A stretch of 64,000 bases of DNA from Pedobacter rhizosphaerae (GTDB lineage: Bacteria > Bacteroidota > Bacteroidia > Sphingobacteriales > Sphingobacteriaceae): positions 62,001 to 126,000 of the forward strand of contig NZ_FOGG01000010.1 of the NCBI RefSeq assembly GCF_900111155.1. The letters run 5' to 3'. The notes below the pieces were generated by a model. The model worked only from the letters and a program-made list of their open reading frames with translations, did no database searches and was not told where the DNA came from. Positions 46,238-53,279 of the stretch are shown here, piece after piece (within the stretch, counting starts at the first letter, position 1; each line of letters begins with the position of its first letter). The position numbers and the translations under genes are program-made.

Positions 46238-46444
46238 TCAGGGCTTAAATGTATCTTCCCACTCTTTATCACTAAAAGGCTCTGCACTTGGCGAGTTTTT
46301 CAAAGCCTCAATAAGCGTTTGATTATTTTTACCAGATTTTACCCCAAAAGCAGTAGTGCCTCCAGAAGCCAAAATTTCTTCTGGAGAGTAAGCCTTGTGG
46401 CTTCTAAAAAGACCTCCTCCCGGAGCAATTACTTTAGCTTTCAT
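46238..46444 (-). CDS. Small conserved-looking protein with a strong ribosome binding site
   Basis: From the ATG at 46444 this is a 68-residue protein of unknown function: 'MKAKVIAPGGGLFRSHKAYS', ending 'SDKEWEDTFKP'. It has no signal peptide, membrane segment or known domain. The start is chosen because AAGGAG lies about 5-10 bases before it on the minus strand. Such a clear Shine-Dalgarno is uncommon in Bacteroidota, where most genes in this window lack one. It lies convergent with the TonB-like gene, 14 bases away. Confidence 0.55.
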   Translation of the reverse strand: MKAKVIAPGGGLFRSHKAYSPEEILASGGTTAFGVKSGKNNQTLIEALKNSPSAEPFSDKEWEDTFKP

Positions 46445-46595
46445 ATAATCTCCTTTCAGCCAAAAATTTAGCGAAATATTTAGTAAAAATATAAAATCAG
46501 TGCAGACATTCAAACAATATCTCGCTGCGCCATCAATGCTATTAAGTTAAAGAGAAAGCTAAAATATATTCGCCTTCCTGCCGCATCTTTCATTC

Positions 46596-49022
46596 CTAAT
46601 GATGTTTCAACGCAAAGCTGAACGTAGAACCTTTTCCCAGTTCACTTGAAACTGAAATTCTTCCGCCGTGTGCCTGAATAATTTCCGAGCAGAGATACAA
46701 ACCAACGCCAAAGCCTCCTATATCAGACATTTGTCTGCCTTTAACCCGGTAATATCGCTCAAAGATATGTTGCTGATCTTCCTCCATTATTCCCATGCCA
46801 TTATCCTTTATCCCAACTTCTACCTCAGTCTCTTTTACCTCACAGGAAATCTCAACCTTACTTCCCGATGGCGAATATTTCACCGCATTGCTGATCAGGT
46901 TGCCCATCACCTGCCCAATCTTTTCCCGATCTGCATGCAAATGGAGATGAGGAACCTGAGGGAAAAATATTTCATGGTGAGCACTTAAGGCTGCATAATC
47001 CTGTTTCACCTCCTGAAAAAGCGTAGCCAGGTCAAAAACTGTCCTTTCAATATAGATTTTTCCCGATTCCAGTCTGGAAACATTTAAGAATCCATTAATC
47101 ATCGTCGCCATCTTGGCGGCCTGCTGTTCAGCTTTTTCTAATGCAGAGGCCACAAATGAGTTATCTTCTTTAAGCGCCCTTTTTCTCACCAATTGAATAT
47201 AAGCACTCATGGAAGTTAGCGGAGTTTTAAGTTCGTGGCTTGCCATGGCGATAAAATCATCCTTTCGTTCTTCTTCCCGTTTTCTCTCAGTAATATCCTG
47301 AAGCGTTCCATTGAGACTTAAAGCTTTGCCCGTTAAATCAAAATAAGCTTGCCCTTTTGCCCTCACTACCCGGGGAATTCCTGTTCTGGGGTTGATGATG
47401 GTATATTCTGTTTCATACTTTCCGGATGAACCTGTTTGGAGCACCTGTTCAATGGCCGAAATAACACGATCCCTATCTAAAGGATCTATAACTGCTGTAG
47501 CCAGTGAAAGATCAATTTGCTCTATAGGTTTAAGTCCAAACCATGTTTTGAGTAAATCATTCCCAGAAAAGAGGTTCGTAAGGGGATCATAGTAAAAAGT
47601 AGCCAATTCTGCAGCATCTATAGCCAAATTGAACATATCCTGAGTTCGGGCAGCACTGTGTCTTTCCCTAACCGCGGTAGTAATATCTTCTATAATAACC
47701 AAGATACCATTTACAGTACCTTCAGCATCAAGTAATGGCTGATATATGGAATTTACAAACGCCTCCCGAAGTCCTTCTCCATCACGCAGCATGACGCGAA
47801 ACTCTCTGTTTACCTTACGGATACCTGTACTATATACATTATCTAGCCAGCCATAAACAGGCTGTCCTTTCAGTTCTGGCCGTGCGGTATGGTGTGGTTT
47901 GTTAAGCACATCCATTTCATTTCGCCCCCAAATTTTGAGGATGGCCTCATTGGCCATCTCAATGGTATGTTCAGGGCCTCTGAGTACGCACATACCTACA
48001 GGAGCCTGGTAAATTACGCTACGCATTCGCCCTTCGCTTTCTATAAGGCGGTTATTGGAGCTCCCCAGTAGCTGTTGGGTCAATGCCAGCTCCCGGTTAG
48101 CCATTAAAAGTTCCTCATTAGCCGCTTCCTGCTCTTCATTTATTGCCGCAAGTTCTTCGTTATATTCCTGCAGTTGAATTTCGTGTTGTTCCAGCTGCTT
48201 TCTGGATTCTACAGTTTCTGTAATATCTACAACGGTAGCCATCACTGCATCTACTTTTCCTGCTTCATCGAAAATAGGATCATAGGTAAAATCTACAAAA
48301 AGCCTTTTGCTTGAGCCATCAGATCCCGCTATATCTACAGCGATTTCACGAACTGCAAGCGGTTTGCCCTTCTGGAAAATTTCATTGAGCATTATTGGAA
48401 AAGGCTGGCCATCGAGTTCGGGAAAAACATCCATCAATTTCTTACCCAGCACCTGCTCTTCTGATCTTCCCCAGATGCTTAGCATCGCTGCATTGGCCAG
48501 TTCAACAATTAAATCTCTCCCCTTTAAAATTGTCATACCAAAAGGTGCGGCCATAACCATTTGCTTTTCCCGATACCTGCTGTATTCTAACTGTTTACGC
48601 AAATTTCTGACAACGACATCATCCTGCCCCTGATTTAGCATTGAATTATTTGCAGCGTTAGCTGGCGCTTCAGTTGCCGAACAAATTAATGCCCTGGTTT
48701 CACCGTCCTCATCAATCAAAACCTGACAGAAAAAATCATAGTTCAAGGATTCGTAATTTTGGTTCTTAAGACCATGAGTTGCAACCGCAGCAAATAGCCT
48801 GTTTTGACCTGATTGCCAACATTGCTCCAGATCATTAATAGAAAGACCAGCAAAACCATTAGGGAACAGCTGTGCTAAAGGCTTGTTTAATGCTCCCTCC
48901 TCTTTATTCCAAAGCCTGAGCATGGCCTCATTTACAAAGCCAATATGTAGTTCGGGGCTACCAAAAATTGCTATGGGTTCTTTAGTTCTGGAAAACAATT
49001 CAAGCAACTGCTCATTCTTCAT
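46596..49022 (-). CDS. Multi-PAS sensor histidine kinase
   Basis: From the ATG at 49022 this is an 808-residue soluble kinase. A start at 49049 is also open. There is no membrane segment. It has about four PAS domains (near 8-120; 150-275 'APFGMTILKGRDLIVELANAAML'; 325-450 'APVGMCVLRGPEHTIEMANEAIL'; 460-580), with a Glu/Gln-rich coiled coil between the second and third ('EEQEAANEELLMANREL'). HisKA follows with 'MASHELKTPLTSM' near 595 and a HATPase domain with 'VMGNLISNAVKYSPSG' and 'GGFGVGLYLCSEIIQAHGG'. No response regulator is next to it, so it is an orphan kinase of unknown input. Confidence 0.93.
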   Translation of the reverse strand: MKNEQLLELFSRTKEPIAIFGSPELHIGFVNEAMLRLWNKEEGALNKPLAQLFPNGFAGLSINDLEQCWQSGQNRLFAAVATHGLKNQNYESLNYDFFCQVLIDEDGETRALICSATEAPANAANNSMLNQGQDDVVVRNLRKQLEYSRYREKQMVMAAPFGMTILKGRDLIVELANAAMLSIWGRSEEQVLGKKLMDVFPELDGQPFPIMLNEIFQKGKPLAVREIAVDIAGSDGSSKRLFVDFTYDPIFDEAGKVDAVMATVVDITETVESRKQLEQHEIQLQEYNEELAAINEEQEAANEELLMANRELALTQQLLGSSNNRLIESEGRMRSVIYQAPVGMCVLRGPEHTIEMANEAILKIWGRNEMDVLNKPHHTARPELKGQPVYGWLDNVYSTGIRKVNREFRVMLRDGEGLREAFVNSIYQPLLDAEGTVNGILVIIEDITTAVRERHSAARTQDMFNLAIDAAELATFYYDPLTNLFSGNDLLKTWFGLKPIEQIDLSLATAVIDPLDRDRVISAIEQVLQTGSSGKYETEYTIINPRTGIPRVVRAKGQAYFDLTGKALSLNGTLQDITERKREEERKDDFIAMASHELKTPLTSMSAYIQLVRKRALKEDNSFVASALEKAEQQAAKMATMINGFLNVSRLESGKIYIERTVFDLATLFQEVKQDYAALSAHHEIFFPQVPHLHLHADREKIGQVMGNLISNAVKYSPSGSKVEISCEVKETEVEVGIKDNGMGIMEEDQQHIFERYYRVKGRQMSDIGGFGVGLYLCSEIIQAHGGRISVSSELGKGSTFSFALKHH

Positions 49023-49255
49023 ATAGAAAGTATCATTAATTATCTGCAACGGAAAGTTTGTAAAAATACCACATTTATAGCATTGGCAGAACCCATATTC
49101 CTAAATGGCGTACTAAGGTCTGGTCTTTACACTCAGTTTTACAAGGTAGGAAAAGTTGCGTAAGCTCCTTGTCATAATAGGAGAAGATAAATGATGTAAT
49201 ATTTTGATTTTCAGTCTACATTTTGTAAATTGAAATAACCAAAAATATAGAAATT

Positions 49256-49690
49256 ATGAAACTGCTCAAGAAAATACAGGACTGGGGCGACAACAACCAC
49301 CCCAAATGGTTAGATTATTTCAGAATTATGTTAGGAGTTGTACTTATTTGGAAGGGCATTGATTTTGCCAGCAACATGCAGGCTTTTAATGAACTGATGC
49401 GTGGGGCGATGTTGGGCACAGCAGTATCAATTAGTATACTGGCTCACTTAATCATCGGATTACACCTTTTGGGTGGTTTAGCTATTGCATTGGGTACGCA
49501 CACTCGTTTTTTCTGCTTACTTAATTTACCCATCCTGATTGGAGCCGTTTTCTTTATCAACTTATCTTACGGAATTTTTAAACCTTACTCAGAATTCTGG
49601 TTCTCGGCTGCTGTATTAATTGGCTTAATTTGTTTTGCTATTGAGGGCAATGGCGTAATTTCAGTTGATCACCGTAAAATGGCCGCATAA
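49256..49690 (+). CDS. DoxX-like small integral membrane protein
   Basis: This 144-residue protein has four predicted membrane segments ('YFRIMLGVVLIWKGIDFA', 'ISILAHLIIGLHLLGGLAIAL', 'FFCLLNLPILIGAVFFINL', 'FWFSAAVLIGLICFAIEG'), the DoxX/SURF4-like layout. The function of the family is not settled; some members are linked to redox or respiratory functions. TAACCAAAAATA lies just before the ATG. A clear intrinsic terminator follows the stop. Confidence 0.85.
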   Translation: MKLLKKIQDWGDNNHPKWLDYFRIMLGVVLIWKGIDFASNMQAFNELMRGAMLGTAVSISILAHLIIGLHLLGGLAIALGTHTRFFCLLNLPILIGAVFFINLSYGIFKPYSEFWFSAAVLIGLICFAIEGNGVISVDHRKMAA

Positions 49691-49711
49691 AACACACTAA
49701 CCAAATATATA

Positions 49712-49747
49712 AAAGGGCTCGTTTATAGTTTAAACGGGCCTTTATTT
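49712..49747 (+). terminator. Intrinsic terminator after the DoxX gene
   Basis: AAAGGGCTCGTTTA pairs with TAAACGGGCCTTT (one G-T pair) around a 4-base loop, followed by TTATTTT, 21 bases beyond the DoxX stop. This is a typical rho-independent terminator, and probably works for the plus strand only. Confidence 0.75.
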
Positions 49748-49783
49748 TAAAGAAAATACCCAAAACAACTTTATCTTTGTAAA

Positions 49784-49966
49784 ATGATCAGACTAAATGC
49801 AGATACCCCAAATGATGTACTTCAGGACGTTAAGGTGGGTGATATGGTAACAGATACTTTCAGCAAGACTGGAATTGTAGAAAGCATTGAGACTGATGAT
49901 GATGGACTTTACAAAATCTATACCTTCCATTTGGTTACAGGAAGAACGATTACCGTTAAGCGGTAA
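49784..49966 (+). CDS. Small unknown protein
   Basis: This 60-residue acidic protein starts 'MIRLNADTPNDVLQDVKVGD' and ends 'FHLVTGRTITVKR'. The pattern 'VKVGDMVTDTFSKTGIVESIETDDDGLYKIYTF' is a small beta-barrel-like stretch. No family is recognised. It stands alone between a terminator and the quinone oxidoreductase promoter. Coding looks real because the protein is well ordered and ends cleanly. Confidence 0.6.
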   Translation: MIRLNADTPNDVLQDVKVGDMVTDTFSKTGIVESIETDDDGLYKIYTFHLVTGRTITVKR

Positions 49967-50065
49967 TTCCCTTAGCCCCTGGGGCGCATGAAACGAAAAC
50001 TCTGCCCTATTCAAATTATATCTATCACTAACTCCACACCATTATTCCTTTGCACTAAATTGTAA

Positions 50066-50136
50066 TTCTGTGCTATTATTTCGCTTATTCGGATTATTTA
50101 TTGATTCTAGCCCACGCTAATTTTGGTTTATCAAAT
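50066..50136 (+). promoter_or_regulatory. Promoter/operator of the quinone oxidoreductase gene (copy 1 of a shared element)
   Basis: A TAATTTTG (50118-50125) matches the Bacteroidota -7 element TANNTTTG. Upstream lie TTCTGTGCTATT (50066-50077), CGCT and TTATTTAT (50094-50101), and downstream TATCAAAT (50129-50136). All these blocks recur at identical spacing before the SDR gene at 51343. The match suggests common control of the two genes. Confidence 0.75.
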
Positions 50137-50156
50137 CAACCATTAAAATTTAGAAA

Positions 50157-51092
50157 ATGAAAGCTATTAAATTAAACGCACCGGGTGGTGTTGAGGAGTT
50201 AGTGTATACTGAATTAGAAATTCCGAGCCTGCAGCCTGGAGAAGTGTTAGTTAGAATGAAAGCGATAAGCATTAATCCGGTGGATGTAAAAAGCAGTCAG
50301 GGAAAAGGATTTTACGGGAGAATTAAGGATGAAAATCCCATAATCTTAGGTTGGGACATTTCTGGCGTAGTAGAAGCCAGTAAAAGTGATACTTTTAAAA
50401 TTGGTGATGAAGTTTTTGGAATGATTAATTTTCCCGGACATGGTAAAGCCTATGCAGAATATATAGCAGCACCAGCTAATCAACTGGCAATTAAGCCCAA
50501 AAATATCAGTCACGATGAAGCCGCCGCCGCTACCCTGGCGGCATTAACCGCCTGGCAGGTATTGGTACATAATGCTCAGGTTCAACCAGGTCAAAAAGTG
50601 CTCATCCATGCAGCATCAGGTGGTGTGGGCCATTTTGCCATACAAATAGCAAAACATCTTGGTGCCCATGTTACCGGAACCTCTTCAGCAAAAAATAAAG
50701 ATTTTGTTTTGAGCTTAGGCGCTGATGTGCATATCGATTATCAGGATTATAACTGGGACACGCAGGCAGATGAGTATGACTTTGTGCTGGATGCCATTGG
50801 AGGAGAGAATTTCGAAAGGTCTGTAAAAATTACTAAAACCGGAGGTACAGTGATTAGCATCCCCTCCGGATTAAATGAGGAGCTTAGCGAAATTGCCATT
50901 GCTAAAGGTGTAAAAGGTTATTTCGTGTTGGTTCAATCTAATGGAGCAGATATGAAGCAAATTGCCTCGCTCCTGGAAAAAGGAATTATTAAAGCACACA
51001 TAGCTCAAAAATTCGCCTTTGAACAAATGAAAGAAGCGCATTCACAGCTGGATACCGGAAGAACTGCAGGCAAAATTGTAGTTACGGTTTAA
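50157..51092 (+). CDS. NADP-dependent zinc-less alcohol dehydrogenase / quinone oxidoreductase (MDR)
   Basis: This 311-residue cytoplasmic oxidoreductase belongs to the quinone-oxidoreductase branch of the MDR superfamily. The N-terminal GroES-like part shows 'LQPGEVLVRMKAISINPVDVK' and 'ILGWDISGVVEA'; the zinc-binding residues of classical dehydrogenases are absent. The Rossmann part has 'GQKVLIHAASGGVGHFAIQIAKHLGAHVTGTSS' and ends 'AHSQLDTGRTAGKIVVTV'. Substrates are usually quinones or enones. It is followed by a terminator, so it is monocistronic, and shares its promoter type with the SDR gene. Confidence 0.93.
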   Translation: MKAIKLNAPGGVEELVYTELEIPSLQPGEVLVRMKAISINPVDVKSSQGKGFYGRIKDENPIILGWDISGVVEASKSDTFKIGDEVFGMINFPGHGKAYAEYIAAPANQLAIKPKNISHDEAAAATLAALTAWQVLVHNAQVQPGQKVLIHAASGGVGHFAIQIAKHLGAHVTGTSSAKNKDFVLSLGADVHIDYQDYNWDTQADEYDFVLDAIGGENFERSVKITKTGGTVISIPSGLNEELSEIAIAKGVKGYFVLVQSNGADMKQIASLLEKGIIKAHIAQKFAFEQMKEAHSQLDTGRTAGKIVVTV

Positions 51093-51119
51093 ACATAATC
51101 TTTCTTGAAAATTACTGAT

Positions 51120-51150
51120 TAGGCTGTCTTAAAAGGGCAGCCTATTTTGT
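51120..51150 (+). terminator. Intrinsic terminator after the quinone oxidoreductase gene
   Basis: TAGGCTG (51120-51126) pairs with CAGCCTA (51138-51144) around an 11-base loop and is followed by TTTTGTT, 28 bases beyond the stop. Confidence 0.7.
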
Positions 51151-51248
51151 TGTCATTGGCATAGGATATGATTAAGAATAGATGACCTTCAACACCTCTT
51201 GCTCATCAGATTTCTGTAGATAAATGATAGAAATTAAGCTCCCCGTAT

Positions 51249-51319
51249 TTCTGTGCTATTCTTCCGCTCAAATGGGTTATTTATCCATAGCCCCAGCCCT
51301 TAACTTTGATGTATCAAAT
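51249..51319 (+). promoter_or_regulatory. Promoter/operator of the SDR gene (copy 2 of a shared element)
   Basis: TTCTGTGCTATT (51249-51260), CGCT, TTATTTAT (51277-51284), TAACTTTG (51301-51308, the -7 element) and TATCAAAT (51312-51319) all match the quinone oxidoreductase promoter, at offsets 0, 28, 52 and 63. Because the transcript would start near 51315, the SDR start at 51343 is more credible than the upstream frame start at 51319. Confidence 0.75.
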
Positions 51320-51342
51320 TGATATTTAAAAAACACAATATT

Positions 51343-52164
51343 ATGAGCAAGATTATTTTTATAACAGGAGCATCAAAAGGATTTGGAAAACTATGGGCAG
51401 AAGCCTTTTTAAAACGTGGTGATAAAGTAGCTGCAACAGCAAGAAATACAGCAGCCTTACAAGATTTAGTGGCCATCTATGGTGATAACATCCTTCCTGT
51501 TAAGTTAGACGTAACCAACCGCAATGAAGTATTGGAAGCAGTTAATCACATCGAAAAACATTTCGGCAATATAGATGTACTGATTAATAACGCTGGTTTC
51601 GGTTTATTCGGAACAACTGAAGAAACTTCAGAAGCGGAGGCGAGACAACAAATGGAAACTAACTTTTTTGGTTCACTTTGGGTAACACAAGCAGTACTTC
51701 CAATATTCCGTAAGCAAAAAAGTGGACACATTGTTCAGATCTCCAGCTTTCTGGGATTGACAACCCTGCCATTATTAGGTTTATACAATGCATCAAAATT
51801 TGCGGTTGAAGGATTAATTGAAACCATCTCAACAGAAGTGGCACATTTGGGTATTAAAGCGACCTTAATAGAGCCTAATGGTTACGCTACCGATTGGGCT
51901 GGCGCTTCTGCAGCACAAACATCCGCAGAGATTGAAGATTATGCTCCTGTACGCAAGGCTTTTGCTGAAACTGGTGAAAATCCCGAGATCTGGGGTAAAC
52001 CAGAAGCAACAATTGCCCCAATATTAGAAGTGGTAGATAGCGAAAATCCTCCATTAAGACTATTACTTGGTAAAATTGCTTTTCAGGCCATGGAACAGGT
52101 ATATGCACAACGGTTAAAAGACATTGAAACATGGAAAGCAGTGAGTATTGCTGCTCATGGATAA
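51343..52164 (+). CDS. Short-chain dehydrogenase/reductase (SDR)
   Basis: From the ATG at 51343 this is a 273-residue classical SDR. Motifs are 'IIFITGASKGFGKLWAEAFL' (TGxxxGxG), 'DVLINNAGFGLFG' (NNAG), 'GHIVQISSFLG' (catalytic Ser) and 'GLYNASKFAVEGLIETIS' (YxxxK). The substrate cannot be told. It shares a near-copy of the quinone oxidoreductase promoter and lies just before an AraC gene, which suggests a common stimulus such as an electrophile or aldehyde. That last point is inference. Confidence 0.94.
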   Translation: MSKIIFITGASKGFGKLWAEAFLKRGDKVAATARNTAALQDLVAIYGDNILPVKLDVTNRNEVLEAVNHIEKHFGNIDVLINNAGFGLFGTTEETSEAEARQQMETNFFGSLWVTQAVLPIFRKQKSGHIVQISSFLGLTTLPLLGLYNASKFAVEGLIETISTEVAHLGIKATLIEPNGYATDWAGASAAQTSAEIEDYAPVRKAFAETGENPEIWGKPEATIAPILEVVDSENPPLRLLLGKIAFQAMEQVYAQRLKDIETWKAVSIAAHG

Positions 52165-52178
52165 ACAGCGAGAGAGCG

Positions 52179-52225
52179 AATCGGACCAGTAGGGAGTTGA
52201 ATATCCTCTGGTTCCGATTTCGTTA
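52179..52225 (+). terminator. Probable intrinsic terminator after the SDR gene
   Basis: AATCGGACCAG (52179-52189) pairs with CTGGTTCCGATT (52208-52219), with one bulged T, and is followed by T-rich sequence. It lies 14 bases beyond the stop and separates the SDR from the AraC gene. Confidence 0.55.
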
Positions 52226-52301
52226 CAAGGAAAACCCATCTTGATACTTGATACTCATTTCTCGATACTTTTTACAAAGAAGAATAGTTAAATTTACTGC
52301 T

Positions 52302-53195
52302 ATGAATCATTACAAAACCTTGAGCGAACTTCACCGCGCTAATGGCTGGGAAGAGCCAGAAAACCCGCTATTCAGCATTATTGGCTGTCAGAACTCTTGT
52401 CCGCTTGGCGACCGTGAGTTCAGTATTGATGGTTATGTAATCGCACTCAAGAAAATGAAATCGGGCGTAATTATGTATGGTCGTACGCCATATGATAATA
52501 CCAATGGCTCTATGTATTTCATGAAACCTCGTCAAATTATCGAACTCAGGGGCCTGGAATTTGAAGAAGCAGGGTTTATGATCTTTATACATGAGGACTA
52601 TCTTTTTGGACATGAGCTTTATAACATCATCCAGAAATACGGATTTTTTGATTATGAAGTAAATGAAGCGCTTCATCTATCGCCGAAAGAAGAGGGAACC
52701 ATATGGGAATTATTAGATAAGATTAAAATAGAATATAACAATAATCAGGACGAGTACAGTAAGGAGATTATGCTTGGCCATGTGGCTTCAATCCTGATGT
52801 ATTCTCAAAGGTTCTATAAAAGGCAGTTCATCAATCGTACAGAACTATCTGGAAAAACGATCAGCAAATTTGAACATGCATTACAAGACTACATCAAAAA
52901 CGGAAAGTTGCAGGAAATGGGATTGCCATCAGTAAACCATTTAGCCGAACTATTGTATATTTCTCCACGCTATCTTACCGACTTATTGAAGCAGGAGACG
53001 GGTAAAACCGCTTTAGAACTGATTCACCTTTCGCTAATCTCTGAAGCTAAAAACCTACTTAGAAACGCAGAACAGAACGTTGCTGAAATTGCCTATCATC
53101 TGGGTTTTGAAAATACATCTTATTTTACCAGGCTCTTTAAAAAGCAAACAGGCTTAAAGCCGCTGGAATTTAGAAAGAGTGTACATCTAAATTAG
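52302..53195 (+). CDS. AraC family transcriptional regulator
   Basis: From the ATG at 52302 this is a 297-residue protein. The frame begins at 52248, but upstream lies a GATACT-rich repeat, not coding. The N-terminal part is the ligand-binding half. The C-terminal AraC domain has both helix-turn-helices: 'SVNHLAELLYISPRYLTDLLKQETGKTALELIHLSLI' and 'NVAEIAYHLGFENTSYFTRLFKKQTGLKPLEFRK'. It is a good candidate to recognise the repeated element before the two oxidoreductase genes just upstream, which is typical for AraC regulators next to SDR/MDR genes. Confidence 0.93.
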   Translation: MNHYKTLSELHRANGWEEPENPLFSIIGCQNSCPLGDREFSIDGYVIALKKMKSGVIMYGRTPYDNTNGSMYFMKPRQIIELRGLEFEEAGFMIFIHEDYLFGHELYNIIQKYGFFDYEVNEALHLSPKEEGTIWELLDKIKIEYNNNQDEYSKEIMLGHVASILMYSQRFYKRQFINRTELSGKTISKFEHALQDYIKNGKLQEMGLPSVNHLAELLYISPRYLTDLLKQETGKTALELIHLSLISEAKNLLRNAEQNVAEIAYHLGFENTSYFTRLFKKQTGLKPLEFRKSVHLN

Positions 53196-53208
53196 TTTAC
53201 ACAATTCA

Positions 53209-53257
53209 ATACACCTTTTGGACATGGATTTATTATCCCCAAAAGGTGTATTTATTA
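53209..53257 (+). terminator. Terminator hairpin between araC-type gene and blaR1
   Basis: ATACACCTTTTGG (53209-53221) pairs perfectly with CCAAAAGGTGTAT (53239-53251) around a 17-base loop. T-rich sequence follows on the plus strand. On the minus strand A/T-rich sequence lies on the other side, so it may also serve the convergent blaR1 gene. Confidence 0.65.
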
Positions 53258-53279
53258 TACAAATCTTATATATCCTTAC

